In this document: in pieces, positions 17,986 to 30,600 of the stretch
Layout: each line of letters opens with the position of its first letter
How positions within the stretch are numbered: position 1 is the stretch's first letter
NCBI GenBank assembly: GCA_009695305.1
Contig: SIBG01000035.1
Location: 1-42,203, forward strand
Reading direction: 5' to 3'
Origin: Opitutus sp.
GTDB lineage: Bacteria; Verrucomicrobiota; Verrucomicrobiia; Opitutales; Opitutaceae
Length of the DNA stretch: 42,203 bases
The notes under the pieces: generated by a model
The model's database searches: none
What the model saw: the letters and a program-made list of their open reading frames with translations, nothing else
Told to the model about the DNA's origin: nothing
Program-made: the position numbers and the translations under genes

Positions 17986-19494
17986 ATGAGTCTTTTCATC
18001 GGCATTGATTCCGGCACCCAGAGCGTCAAAGCCGTCGTCCTCGACCTCGAGAACCGCCAGGTCATTGCCGAGGCCCGCACGCCGCACGCGCTCATTGCCG
18101 GCCTGCCGGCGGGGCACATGGAACAGCATCCGAGCGACTGGACGGCCGCGCTCGATACGGTGCTGGCCGAGGTCGCGGCAAAAATTGATCGCGCCCGCGT
18201 GCGCGGGATCGGCGTGTCCGGCCAGCAACACGGGTTCGTGCCGCTGGACTGGCGCGGCGAAGTGATCCGGCCCGCCAAGCTTTGGTGCGATACCAGCACG
18301 ACCGCGGAGTGCGCGCTGCTCACGAAAAAACTCGACGGACCGAAGGCGGCGATCCGGAAGACGGGCAACCTGATCCTCCCGGGCTTTACCGCGCCGAAAA
18401 TTCTGTGGCTGAAGCGGCACGAGCCGGCGAACTTCGCCCGACTCCGGCACGTGCTGCTGCCGCATGACTACCTGAATTTTTTCCTGACCGGGAACTATTC
18501 CATGGAGTTTGGCGACGCCTCGGGCACGGCGCTGATGGACGTGCGCCGGCGCGCTTGGTCGCGCGAGGCGGTCAACGCGATCGACAAAAACCTCGCCGAC
18601 TGGCTGCCGCCACTCACCGCCTCGCACGAGGCCGCAGGAATCCTGCGCCCGGAGTTGGCGCGAAAATACGGATTCTCCTCCGCGGTCGTCGTGAGCGCGG
18701 GCGGGGGCGACAACATGATGGGCGCGATCGGCACGGGCAATGTGGTGCCGGGCGTCGTGACGGCGAGCTTCGGGACAAGCGGGACGATCTACGCCTACGC
18801 CAGCAAGCCGGTCGTCGATCCGCAGGGTGAAATTGCGGCCTTCTGCTCTTCGACGGGCGGCTGGCTGCCGTTGCTCTGCACCATGAACGTGACGACCGTC
18901 ACGGAGCAGGTGCGCGGACTCTTTGACCAGGACCATGCCGCCCTCAACGCCGCGGTCTCCGCCGCGCCGGCCGGCGCAGGTGGGCTGGTGCTGCTGCCGT
19001 ATCTCGCGGGCGAGCGCACGCCGAACGTCCCGGATGGTTCGGGCGTCCTACTCGGGTTGAACAACCGGAATTTTTCCGCCGGGCATCTGGCGCGCGCCGC
19101 GATGGAAGGCGTGACGATGGGCATGAATTACGGCTTGCGCCGGCTCGCGGCGCTAGGGGTCAGGGCGAAGGAAATTCGCGTGACCGGCGGGGGCGCGAAG
19201 TCACCCGTGTGGCGGCAGATTATGGCCGACATCTTTGGCGTGCCAGTGGTCGCGATGGTCGCGGACGAGGGGGCAGCACTCGGCGGCGCGCTGCAGGCCG
19301 CGTGGTGTGTGGCGCGGCGAGAGGGCCGGCCGGCGAAACTGGCGGAGTTCACCACCGGCATCGTCGCACTGGATGAGACGTCACGTTGCCAGCCGAGCAA
19401 AGCGAACGTCGCGCGCTACCGGGAAATCCAAGCGGTGCAGGATCGGCTGAGTCTGGCGTTGCGTCCGGTTTTCACGGCGCAACGGAAGCTCTGA
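17986..19494 (+). CDS. xylB: Xylulokinase (FGGY family)
   Basis: A 502-residue FGGY carbohydrate kinase. The N-terminal phosphate-binding segment FIGIDSGTQSVKA, GVSGQQHGFVPLD and HMEQHPSDW are typical of xylulokinases, as is HDYLNFFLTGNYSMEFGDASGT in the substrate region. ATP-binding motifs SFGTSGTIYAY and the C-terminal FGGY signature region VTGGGAKSPVWRQIMADIFGVPV are intact. It phosphorylates D-xylulose with ATP to feed the pentose phosphate pathway. ATG at 17986 is chosen because the kinase fold starts at once; an upstream in-frame start would add about 12 unrelated residues. Xylose isomerase is not in this window. A related FGGY kinase, for example for ribulose, cannot be fully excluded. 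Confidence 0.88.
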   Translation: MSLFIGIDSGTQSVKAVVLDLENRQVIAEARTPHALIAGLPAGHMEQHPSDWTAALDTVLAEVAAKIDRARVRGIGVSGQQHGFVPLDWRGEVIRPAKLWCDTSTTAECALLTKKLDGPKAAIRKTGNLILPGFTAPKILWLKRHEPANFARLRHVLLPHDYLNFFLTGNYSMEFGDASGTALMDVRRRAWSREAVNAIDKNLADWLPPLTASHEAAGILRPELARKYGFSSAVVVSAGGGDNMMGAIGTGNVVPGVVTASFGTSGTIYAYASKPVVDPQGEIAAFCSSTGGWLPLLCTMNVTTVTEQVRGLFDQDHAALNAAVSAAPAGAGGLVLLPYLAGERTPNVPDGSGVLLGLNNRNFSAGHLARAAMEGVTMGMNYGLRRLAALGVRAKEIRVTGGGAKSPVWRQIMADIFGVPVVAMVADEGAALGGALQAAWCVARREGRPAKLAEFTTGIVALDETSRCQPSKANVARYREIQAVQDRLSLALRPVFTAQRKL

Positions 19495-19515
19495 CGGCAC
19501 CCAGCGCGCAAAACG

Positions 19516-19743
19516 TCAGTGGCCGAGACGCGAGATCTTCGGCAGATCCCGGCGTTTGAAAATTCTCGTGACCGGCAGATTTGTGACGAACACGAGTGCC
19601 TCAACGAGGCAAAAGGCGACCGCGATTGCCACCCAAACGGCGTCCCGGCCCACGCGCGCGCCGACGCTGTTGAACAACGTCCGGGGTCGCCGAGTTTCGG
19701 TCGGGAGGAGCGACGATTGATTGGTGGGGATGGTTGACTCCAT
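19516..19743 (-). CDS. Small single-span membrane protein (hypothetical)
   Basis: A 75-residue frame that reads like a real small protein: a polar N-terminus (MESTIPTNQSSLLPTE), an Arg-rich segment, one hydrophobic span (VWVAIAVAFCLVEALVFV, about residues 37-56), then a short basic tail. The positive charges on both sides leave the orientation unclear. It is convergent with xylB, 21 bases from its stop. No good Shine-Dalgarno is visible, and two in-frame ATGs lie just upstream (19749 and 19806). The family is not recognised. The chance of a spurious frame is real in this GC-rich sequence. Confidence 0.45.
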   Translation of the reverse strand: MESTIPTNQSSLLPTETRRPRTLFNSVGARVGRDAVWVAIAVAFCLVEALVFVTNLPVTRIFKRRDLPKISRLGH

Positions 19744-20037
19744 GCGCATGTCGTTGGCATTGTCCGTGCCAACCTCACGCGAGTGATGTTGCCCGCTGAG
19801 CCGCAAAGCTTAACAATTATCAAGTTGCGGGCGAGCGCAGGCGCAGGCGCGGAGATTTACCCAAATCGTTGAGCGGCGCGCGAAGTTTTCCCCACGTCTC
19901 TCAAAAAAAATGCAACGTAATCGCGCGCGATGGGACGGTCAGATATTAAACCACTTCACTTCAAAAGGCAGGCAGCTCATCCATCTTCCAGCATTCAGTT
20001 TCGATATTTAACCCCCGGCTTCCCTGAGAAACTCGCC
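19744..20037. other. Intergenic region upstream of the PL22-like gene
   Basis: About 294 bases, locally more AT-rich than the genome (AACAATTATCAAG, CTCAAAAAAAATGCAACG, ATTAAACCACTTC). It probably carries divergent promoters for the small membrane protein and the beta-propeller gene. GATATTAAACC and GATATTTAACC form a loose direct repeat (near 19941 and 20003) that could be a regulator site. No gene was found. Confidence 0.3.
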
Positions 20038-21483
20038 ATGAAAACAAGGAATTTTTTTCGCGCCACGCTGACCATCCTCGTCTGCGCTCTCGTCGCCTCG
20101 CCGCTGGCCGCCCAGATCGGTCGGCGTTTTCCCTCCGAGAGAAAAATTGTGAACGATCCCGTCACCGGCGTGCCGCTGACCTTCTTGACGAGCTCGCAGG
20201 GCAACGGCGATTCGAAGATCTACCCGACTCATCATCAGTGGACCTCCGACGGCCAGTGGGTCATCTTCCGTTCCAGTCGCGCCCCCGGCCAGGCGATGGC
20301 GGTGAATGAAACGACAGGCGATATGGTGCAGGTGACCGAAGCGGGTTTTCAAGGGATGCTTTGCATCGCCGATCACTCGATGACGCTCTATTTCCTCCGT
20401 TCGCCGCGGCTGCCCGGAGCCGGGAGTGCTGTCGCGGCGCCAGTTCCTCCGCCCGTCGCAGCTGCGCCTCCGGCCCCCGGAGCGCCGGGCACCAAAGGCG
20501 GCAGAGGCGGCCGGAGCGGCGGCCCGCGCGGTCCGGCGCAAATTATCGCGGTGGATCTCGCCAAACTTTTTGCCGACAGCGCAGCCGGAAAACTCAAGGC
20601 GTCCACCGAATATGAACGCGTGCGCGCCACCATGCCGATGGAGATGGGCGCGCCGGGCGACATGGCGCTCGATCCCACCGAAGAATTTGCCTACGTCCGG
20701 GTCGGCCGGGAAGAGGCCGCCAAGCATTTGCCGGCCGATACTAAAATAGAGGCCCCGTTTGGCCCGCGCGCGATGGGCGCCGGGCCGACGGGCCTGGTCA
20801 GTGTGAATCTCAAGACCGGCGAAATTAAGTTCATTGTCGCGGTGCCGTTTCAAATCGGGCACGTGCAGACCAACCCGTGGATGCCGGGCGAAATTGTTTT
20901 CTGCTGGGAGACCGGCGGCAAAGCGCCGCAGCGCACGTGGACGGTCAAGGCGGACGGCACCGGCCTGCGACCGCTCTGGCCGGAGGCGACCTACGACTGG
21001 GTCACGCATGAGGCCGTCATTACTCAGGACGAAGTTGCGATCGCGATTCTCGCCCATCGCCGGCCCGGTGTGCCAGCGACCGACGCTTGGGGGCAATCGA
21101 GCACGGGTGAATTTCCGACGGGTCTTGGCATCGTTAATCTTCGCACCCGCGAAATGCGCATCGTGGGGCAGGTGCCGATGGGCAACCCCGGCCGCTCGGT
21201 CTGGCACGTGAACGGCTCGCCGGACGGACGCTGGGCGGTCGCGGATGATTTTCGCTACCGCCTCTGGCTGGTCGATCGCCGTTCGGGCGAGATGGCCGTG
21301 CTCGCCGACCTGGGCCAGAAGACGACGGCGGCCGATCACATCCACCCGACGTTCAACGCCGACAGCACGAAGATAGAGATTCAGTCGGCCATGCTTTCGA
21401 CGGACAACCGGTCGCTGAACATCGTGGTCGTCCCGGTGCCGAAGTCGTGGCTCGCGCGGAGCTACCCGGAAAAAATCCAGTAG
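20038..21483 (+). CDS. Secreted beta-propeller, oligogalacturonate lyase (PL22)-like
   Basis: A 481-residue protein with a signal peptide (about 1-25, ending SPLAAQ). It contains WD40/TolB-like propeller blades: HHQWTSDGQWVIFRSSR, NPWMPGEIVFCWETGG, HVNGSPDGRWAVADD and HIHPTFNADSTKIEIQS. The spaced His residues in the last blades resemble the metal-binding histidines of PL22 oligogalacturonate lyases, which cleave unsaturated or short pectic oligosaccharides; this match is by eye only. A Pro/Gly/Arg-rich insert (about residues 135-165, with GGRGGRSG) breaks the propeller. Other TolB-type propellers are the alternative. ATG at 20038 is chosen because it begins the signal peptide. A pectin role would suit the rhamnogalacturonan locus further on. 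Confidence 0.6.
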   Translation: MKTRNFFRATLTILVCALVASPLAAQIGRRFPSERKIVNDPVTGVPLTFLTSSQGNGDSKIYPTHHQWTSDGQWVIFRSSRAPGQAMAVNETTGDMVQVTEAGFQGMLCIADHSMTLYFLRSPRLPGAGSAVAAPVPPPVAAAPPAPGAPGTKGGRGGRSGGPRGPAQIIAVDLAKLFADSAAGKLKASTEYERVRATMPMEMGAPGDMALDPTEEFAYVRVGREEAAKHLPADTKIEAPFGPRAMGAGPTGLVSVNLKTGEIKFIVAVPFQIGHVQTNPWMPGEIVFCWETGGKAPQRTWTVKADGTGLRPLWPEATYDWVTHEAVITQDEVAIAILAHRRPGVPATDAWGQSSTGEFPTGLGIVNLRTREMRIVGQVPMGNPGRSVWHVNGSPDGRWAVADDFRYRLWLVDRRSGEMAVLADLGQKTTAADHIHPTFNADSTKIEIQSAMLSTDNRSLNIVVVPVPKSWLARSYPEKIQ

Positions 21484-21556
21484 GATCAGGGCAGATCTGC
21501 GACCGGCCATTTCCCACGCGGAGTTGCTAGACCCGAGAGCGGGTCAGAAATCGGGC

Positions 21557-22753
21557 CTACCAGTTCTCCGGAGCGAGGATCTTCACTCCGGTGGGCGTGC
21601 GCACTTCCACGCTCTGACCCGTCGGCGCAGGAATTCCGGTGGTTTGATCGAGGACGAAAACGGCGAGGTTGTGCGTGTCCTGATTGGCGGCGATCAGCCA
21701 GCGGCCCGAGCCATCGAGGCAGAAGCCGCGGGGCGTCTCCCCACCAGAGGGGACGTTGGCCACGATCTGAATCTGTCCGTCGTGATCGATGGCGAATACC
21801 GCGATGCTATTAAGTCCGCGGTTGGAGGCGTAGAGAAATTTCCCCGTAGGATGCACGAGCACTTCTGCGGCGGTATTCGGGCCCTTGAAATTCGTCGGCA
21901 GAGTCGAGACGTTTTGAATTTCGCGAAACACTCCGGGGTCCCCATCGTAGCAGAGCGCGGTGATGGTGCTGTCGATTTCGTTGAGCGAATAAGCGATCTG
22001 ACGCGCCGGATGAAACGCGAGGTGGCGCGGCCCGGAGCCCGGCTTGAGCAACACCTGCGGTGGCTTCGCGGGAGTGAGCGAGCCGGCCGTGGCGTCGAAC
22101 CGGTAGACGAGGAGGCGATCGGTGCCGAACTCCGAGGCGAGGGCGAAGCGGTTGTCCGGCGTCAGATTGAACGCGTGAGTGTGCGGCGTGGCCTGCCGTG
22201 GATCAGGCCCCGAGCCGGTGTCCTGCACCAGCGCCGACGCCGGCCGCAGCGTGCCATCCGCGTGGATCGGGAGCACCACCGCGCTCCCGCTGCCGAAATT
22301 GGCGACGAGTAGATTTTTCCCGGTGCGGTCGATGCTCAGGTGACACGGTCCGGTGCCGCGGGCGACGACCTGATTCAGGAGCGTCAACCGACCGCTCGCG
22401 GCGTCGATGGCGAATGCGCTCACCGTGCCGGTGGCCGTCCCCTCGAAATGGTAGATTTCATTTACCGCGTAGAGAAATCGACCCGACGAAGAAAAAGTGA
22501 CGTAGGTCGGATTCGGTGTTTCAGCGGCGACGCCCAGTGGCGTCAGCTGGCCGCGATGCGGATCGAAACGGAAAGCATAGAGGCCCTGGCTGCGCGGGCC
22601 GGGCGGATTGCGGCGTGGTGGGCCGAAGAGTTCCCAGTCCGTGTAGGTGCCCACATAAACGAGGCACGCGGCCGAGGTGTCCGCCTCGCGCGCCGGCTCG
22701 GTGCCGACGGGAACGGTGGCCCCGCCGCCGATGGATTTGCGCCGAGTGCTCAT
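21557..22753 (-). CDS. Lactonase-type seven-bladed beta-propeller (YbhE/Pgl-like)
   Basis: A 398-residue protein of the lactonase/6-phosphogluconolactonase propeller family (PF10282 type). Repeated blades are visible: VYVGTYTDW, NPTYVTFSSSGRFLYAVNE, GPCHLSIDRTGKNLLVANFGSG, HTHAFNLTPDNRFALASEFG, GPRHLAFHPARQIAYSLNE, EVLVHPTGKFLYASNRG and PRGFCLDGSGRWLIAANQD. E. coli YbhE hydrolyses 6-phosphogluconolactone; many homologues have other or unknown substrates. The first 30 residues are polar and not a clear signal peptide, so the location is uncertain. It is convergent with the preceding PL22-like gene and divergent from the next propeller. Confidence 0.82.
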   Translation of the reverse strand: MSTRRKSIGGGATVPVGTEPAREADTSAACLVYVGTYTDWELFGPPRRNPPGPRSQGLYAFRFDPHRGQLTPLGVAAETPNPTYVTFSSSGRFLYAVNEIYHFEGTATGTVSAFAIDAASGRLTLLNQVVARGTGPCHLSIDRTGKNLLVANFGSGSAVVLPIHADGTLRPASALVQDTGSGPDPRQATPHTHAFNLTPDNRFALASEFGTDRLLVYRFDATAGSLTPAKPPQVLLKPGSGPRHLAFHPARQIAYSLNEIDSTITALCYDGDPGVFREIQNVSTLPTNFKGPNTAAEVLVHPTGKFLYASNRGLNSIAVFAIDHDGQIQIVANVPSGGETPRGFCLDGSGRWLIAANQDTHNLAVFVLDQTTGIPAPTGQSVEVRTPTGVKILAPENW

Positions 22754-22868
22754 GGGGAAGATATGAAATTACTGACGCCGTGGCATCTGACCAGACAGGA
22801 TTTTCGTTGTCGCCGGTCGCCCCGGTCTGGCGAATCCATTCCGCCGCGGACCCGTCTTTCAACCCACC

Positions 22869-22910
22869 ATGCGCCTTTTACCTCTGCTTCTCACGGTCGA
22901 CCTCGGATGA
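22869..22910 (+). other. Orphaned signal-peptide start of the following propeller gene
   Basis: ATG at 22869 opens MRLLPLLLTVDLG in the same frame as the downstream propeller, then meets TGA at 22908-22910. After the stop the frame continues AVSISPAQPSGFAPYKIV directly into VQTAKVGG, which looks like the end of an export signal and the mature N-terminus. The original start was therefore probably here. Confidence 0.6.
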
Positions 22911-22961
22911 GCGGTTTCGATTTCACCCGCCCAGCCGTCCGGCTTCGCGCCTTACAAAATC

Positions 22962-23927
22962 GTGCAAACCGCCAAGGTCGGCGGGACCAGCGGTCATGAT
23001 TACGTTTTCGCCGACGCGGTTGGGCGGCGACTATATATTCCGCGGGGCGATCGCGTGACGGTGTTTGATCTCGATTCGCTCAAGCCGGTCGGCGTGATCC
23101 CCGAAGCGAAGTCGGTCCGCGGCGCGACCGTTGATCCCAAATCGCACCACGGTTTCAGCAGTAGCAATCCGGTTCTGATGTGGGACACGGAGACGCTCGC
23201 AACCCTCAAGCAGATCCCGGTCGAGGGTAATCCGGATGGCATGCTGTTCGATCCGGCGACGCAGCGCGTCTTTGTGCTCAGCCATCGCGCGCCCAACGCC
23301 ACCGTGATCGATGCGAAGGATGGCTCGATTGTCGGCACGATCGATCTCGGCGGTGCGCCAGAACAGGGTGCGAGTGACGGTCAGGGCCACCTCTACATCG
23401 ACATCGAAGACAAGGACAACGTGGCCGTCGTCGATGCGAAGACGCTCAAGGTGACCGCCCACTACGACCTCGGCGGCCAGGGCGGAACGCCCGCCGGCCT
23501 GGCCCTCGATGTGAAGAACCGCATCCTCTTCGTTTTTTGTCGTAAACCGGCGACGGCCGTCATCATGAGCGCCGACGACGGAAAGATTCTCGCGACGCTT
23601 CCGATTGGAGCGGGCACGGACGGAGGCGGATTTAATGCCAGCACGATGGAGGCGTTCAGTTCACAGGGCGACGGCACGCTGACCATCATCAAAGAAAACA
23701 GCCCGACGAGTTTTTCCGTGACCCAGAATGTGACGACGATGCCGCGGGCGAAGACCTGCACGCTCGATCCCAAAACCAACCGAATTTTGCTGATCGCCGC
23801 GGAATACGGACCGGTGCCAGCGCCGGCAGCGTCGCCCAGCGGCACGCCGCCGAGCGACAAGAAAGGCAAGGGCGGCCGCGCCCCAATGGTGCCGGATTCG
23901 TTTACGATTCTGGCCGTCGGCCGCTGA
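22962..23927 (+). CDS. YVTN-type beta-propeller protein with lost signal peptide
   Basis: A 321-residue protein from GTG 22962, the first usable start after an in-frame TGA. Propeller repeats with the YVTN pattern are clear: GHDYVFADAVGRRLYIPRG, NPDGMLFDPATQRVFVLSH, GQGHLYIDIEDKDNVAVVDAKTLKV and TCTLDPKTNRILLIAAEYG. Homologues are usually exported, and the likely signal peptide lies upstream at 22869-22910, separated by the stop codon. From the GTG start the protein would stay in the cytoplasm or not be made. A Pro/Ala/Gly/Lys-rich stretch (about 285-310) interrupts the last blade, like the inserts in other secreted proteins here. The function is unknown. Confidence 0.7.
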   Translation: MQTAKVGGTSGHDYVFADAVGRRLYIPRGDRVTVFDLDSLKPVGVIPEAKSVRGATVDPKSHHGFSSSNPVLMWDTETLATLKQIPVEGNPDGMLFDPATQRVFVLSHRAPNATVIDAKDGSIVGTIDLGGAPEQGASDGQGHLYIDIEDKDNVAVVDAKTLKVTAHYDLGGQGGTPAGLALDVKNRILFVFCRKPATAVIMSADDGKILATLPIGAGTDGGGFNASTMEAFSSQGDGTLTIIKENSPTSFSVTQNVTTMPRAKTCTLDPKTNRILLIAAEYGPVPAPAASPSGTPPSDKKGKGGRAPMVPDSFTILAVGR

Positions 23928-24033
23928 GCGAACTTTCCAGCGCGAGGCGGCGAGGATCCTCGTCTGGTCCGAGCGAGCGGACTTTCTCGATTGTGCCGGT
24001 CGCCCAGCTCCGCGAGAGTGGGGCCTTCGCTTC

Positions 24034-25050
24034 ATGAGAAAATTCCATCGTCCCGTTGGCCTCATCGCGTTGTTGGCCGTTGGACTCGCCGGCACGAGCT
24101 GTCGCACGACCCAATCGCGCACGTTCGCGCCGCGACAGGGGGACGAGATAATTGTCGCCGGACAGTTGTTTCACACCGGCACGCGCGTGGTCACCTGGAT
24201 GGATCCAGGCGGCTACGATGCCTATCGCGTCGAGCGGCGCTTTAGTCCGCTCGACGAAAGCGGCTGGGAAAAAAGCAAGAACGCCATCAAGGAACTCACC
24301 AATCCGAACCGCTATGGCTTGCGTCGCGATGGGGTGACGCCGGAGGAACTTGAGCGCGTGCGCGGCGGCGGTTGGGATCTGCCCACGCTCCAGAAAGTCG
24401 TCGACCAGTTTGTCGTGCACTACGACGCCTCCGGCATCAGCAAAAATTGTTTCAAGACGCTCCAGGATTTTCGGGGACTGAGCGTGCACTTCATGCTCGA
24501 TGTGGACGGCACAATTTACCAGACGCTCGACCTCAAGGAGCGCGCCTCGCACGCCACGATTGCGAACTCCCGCTCCGTGGGCGTCGAGGTCGCCAACGTG
24601 GGCGCCCATCCGCCCGGCGTCTCGCGCGTCCTGGATGAGTGGTATCCCCGTGATCCGGCCGGTCAGCCTTATCTCAAGGTGCCGGAGCGTTTCGGCGACC
24701 CGATGTTCTATCGCAAGGAATTCACCGGCCACCCCGCGCGTCCCGCTGTCGTGCGCGGAGTGGTGCAGGGCAGCGACCTCATCCAATACGACTTCACGCC
24801 CGAGCAATACGCCGCGCTCGTGAAACTCACCGCCGCACTCTGCACCGTGTTCCCCAAGCTGACGTGCGATTATCCGCGCGACGCCACCGGTCAACTCATC
24901 CGCCGCAAACTCCCCGACAGCGAGCTGAAGGCCTATCACGGCGTGCTGGGGCACTTTCACGTGCAGACCAACAAGGTTGATCCCGGCCCGGCCTTCGAGT
25001 GGGACATAGTCATCGGTGGCGCCCGGCGACTGCTGCGGCTCCCAGAATGA
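24034..25050 (+). CDS. N-acetylmuramoyl-L-alanine amidase, lipoprotein
   Basis: A 338-residue Amidase_2/AmpD-type peptidoglycan hydrolase that cleaves the bond between N-acetylmuramic acid and the stem-peptide L-alanine. The N-terminus is a lipoprotein signal with lipobox LAGTSC, so it is membrane-anchored. Catalytic-zinc features follow: His129 in FVVHYDAS, the strand HFMLDVDGTIYQTLDLKERASHAT, and the C-terminal GHFHVQTNKVDPGPAFEWD, matching the HxDxxPGRKxDPGPxFDW-type motif of AmpD relatives. Residues 30-110 are an N-terminal extension not assigned to a domain. A roughly 80-residue insert around 190-260 is longer than in AmpD. It stands alone between two unrelated + strand genes. Confidence 0.88.
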   Translation: MRKFHRPVGLIALLAVGLAGTSCRTTQSRTFAPRQGDEIIVAGQLFHTGTRVVTWMDPGGYDAYRVERRFSPLDESGWEKSKNAIKELTNPNRYGLRRDGVTPEELERVRGGGWDLPTLQKVVDQFVVHYDASGISKNCFKTLQDFRGLSVHFMLDVDGTIYQTLDLKERASHATIANSRSVGVEVANVGAHPPGVSRVLDEWYPRDPAGQPYLKVPERFGDPMFYRKEFTGHPARPAVVRGVVQGSDLIQYDFTPEQYAALVKLTAALCTVFPKLTCDYPRDATGQLIRRKLPDSELKAYHGVLGHFHVQTNKVDPGPAFEWDIVIGGARRLLRLPE

Positions 25051-25143
25051 GCCAAGCGCGAGGGCGCTCGCGCTGCAGGTCGGAGTCGAAGAAAGTTTTT
25101 TCCGTCCTTTGCTCCAGCGCATCTTTGCGGTTCAAATCCGGCG

Positions 25144-27647
<2,504 letters not shown>

Positions 27648-27653
27648 GCACCT

Positions 27654-30600
27654 CTATCCGACGGCGCGGATCTTGATCAGCAGATCCTTGCTCTCGACCG
27701 TGTCGCCCAGCGCGATGTGCAGTTCGGCCACGACGCCATCGCACGGGGCGTAAACCGTGTTCTGCATCTTCATGGCTTCCATCATGAGGAGCTTGTCGCC
27801 TTTGGTGACCCTGGTGCCAACGGAGACGGAGAGCGTGGCGATCAGGCCGGGAATGGGGGCGGCGATTTGCGTGACGTCGGCGAGGTCGGCTTTGGGGCGG
27901 GCCTTCGTTTTTGGCGTGGTGCTCCGGTCGAGGATGAACGCTTCGCGACCGGTGCCGTTGAGTTCGAAACTGACGGTGCGGCGGGCGTCTTTGTCGGGCG
28001 GGCTGACGGAGATGAGCCGGACGATGAGAATCTTTCCTTCTTCGATACTGATGGAAATTTCCTCGCCGACCTTGAGACCGTAAAAAAACGCGGGGGTCGG
28101 CAGCACGGAGACATCGCTATAGGCGGCGGCGTGTTTGGCGAAGTCGGCGAAGACGCCGGGATACATCAAGTGCGAGTAGAGGTCGTCGTCGGTGGCGGGG
28201 TGCTTGAGTTTTTCGGAGACGTCGGAGCGGGTTTTTTCCAGATCCAAACCCGGCGCGTTGGAGGCGACGCGCCCGACCTTCGTCAGCGCCGCTTGATATT
28301 TTGCGCGGGCTTCCTTGTGGCGTTTTTCACCGAGGACGACGCGGGAAACGGGCTCGGGCCAGCCGCCTTCGGGCCAGCCGAGACCGCCGGACATCATGTC
28401 GATCACGGATTCGGGGAAGGGCATTGAGCCAGGCTCCAGGTTGACGACGTCGGCGGGCTTGATGCCGCGGCTGAAGAGGAAGAGCGCCATGTCGCCGACG
28501 ACCTTCGAGGACGGCGTGACTTTCACGATGTCGCCGAAGAGCTGGTTGACCTCGGAGTAGATGCGCGCGATTTCGGGCCAACGGTGGGCCACGCCCATCG
28601 AAGCGGCCTGCTCCTTGAGATTGGTGTATTGGCCGCCGGGCATCTCGTGGAGGTAAACCTCGGCGGAGCCGGTCTTCGGCGCGGTGTCGAAAGGCGCATA
28701 AAACACCCGCACCTGCTCCCAGTAATCGGAAAACTCGTTGAGCGCGCCAAGATCAAGCTGGGGGTCGCGGGGCGTGTGCTGCAGCGCGGCGACGAGCGAA
28801 TTGAGATTGGGCTGCGAAGTGCTGCCGCTCATCGAGGCGAGCGCGAGATCGACGACATCGACGCCGCCATCGGCGGCGCGCAGCACCGAGGCGGAGGCGA
28901 CGCCGCTCGTGTCGTGCGTGTGAAAATGGATCGGCAGGCCGACTTCGTCCTTCAACGCCTTCACGAGTTTCTGCGCGGCATAGGGCCGGCAGAGGCCGGC
29001 CATGTCCTTGATGGCGAGGAAATGCGCGCCCATTTTTTCCAGCTCCTTTGCGAGGCGGACGTAATACTTGAGGGAGAACTTGTCGCGGCGCTCATCGAGA
29101 ATGTCGCCCGTGTAACAGAGGGCGGCTTCGCAGATCGCGTGGGTCTCGTTGACGGATTCCATCGCGACGCGGAGGTTCGGGAGGTAGTTAAGCGAATCAA
29201 AGACGCGGAAGATATCCATGCCGCTCGCGGCGGCGTGCTTCACGAAACCGGCTACCACGTTGTCGGGATAGTTGGTGTAGCCGACGGCGTTGGCGCCGCG
29301 GAACAGCATTTGGAAGCAAATATTCGGGACCCGCGCGCGAAGCTGGCGGAGGCGCTCCCACGGGTCCTCGTTCAGAAAACGCATGGCGGTGTCGAAGGTG
29401 GCGCCGCCCCACATTTCGAGGGAGAAAAGCTGGGGCACGCGGTGGGCGAGGGCGTCGGCGGCGGCGAGCATGTCGTAGGTGCGAACGCGCGTGGCCATGA
29501 GCGACTGATGGGCGTCGCGCCACGTGGTGTCGGTGATGAGGAGCCGCTTCTGTTTCAGCGTCCATTCGGCGAATTTCTTCGGACCCAGTTGCAGGAGCAG
29601 CTGGCGGGTGCCGTCGGGCGGGGCGATGCGGCGGTCGTAGGCGAGGGGTGGAGCGGCGAGGAGTGGCTTTTCGGGGCGGTAGCCTTTGGCGTGCGGGTTG
29701 CCGTTGACGATGACGTTGCCAAGGAAATTGAGGAGCTTGGTGGCGCGGTCGCGGCGGGGCTTGAACGCGAAGAGCTCGGGGGTGGTGTCGATGAGCGTGG
29801 TCGTGGCGTGGCCCGCGCGGAACTGCGGGTGGGCGATGACGTTTTCGAGAAACGGGATGTTGGTTTTGACGCCCCGGATCCGGAATTCAGAAAGCGTGCG
29901 GTGGGCGCGCAGCATCGCGATCTCGTAGGTCTGGGCGCTCGTGATGCTTTTCACGAGGAGCGAGTCGTAGAACGGCGTGATGACGGCGCCGGCGTAACCC
30001 ATGCCGCCGTCGAGCCGCACGCCGAAGCCGCCAGGGGAGCGGTAGGCGAGGATGCGGCCGTAGTCGGGGATGAATTTGTTTTCGGGATCCTCGGTCGTGA
30101 TGCGGCACTGGATGGCGTAGCCGTTGCGCGGGATGTCGGCTTGCGGCGGCATGCCGACCTCGGGCGAGTGGAGGGCGTGGCCTTGGGCGATGAGGATTTG
30201 CGCGCGGACGAGGTCGAGGCCGGTGATGACCTCGGTGACGGTGTGCTCGACCTGGATGCGCGGGTTCATCTCGATGAAGAACCACTCATGGCGGTCGAGG
30301 TCGTAGAGAAATTCCACGGTGCCGGCGTTGTCGTAGCGGATCTCACGCGCCATGCGGGCGGCGGCGTCGCAGAGCTCGCGGACAATGTTGGCGGGCAGCC
30401 CGAAACTCGGTGCGACCTCGATGACCTTCTGGTGGCGGCGCTGCACGGAGCAGTCGCGCTCGTGGAGATGGATGACGTTGCCGTGCTGGTCCCCGAGAAT
30501 CTGCACCTCGATGTGCTTGGCGCGGGGGATGTATTTCTCGAGAAAAACGGCGGCGTTGCCGAACGCACGTTCCGCCTCGCCCTGCGCCTCGTCGAGGAGA

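Noticed and set aside
22908..22910. TGA as selenocysteine or Trp recoding
   Set aside because: It falls in a signal peptide, no selenocysteine insertion hairpin or function is apparent, and a TAA disrupts another gene, so a general TGA recoding does not explain the pattern.
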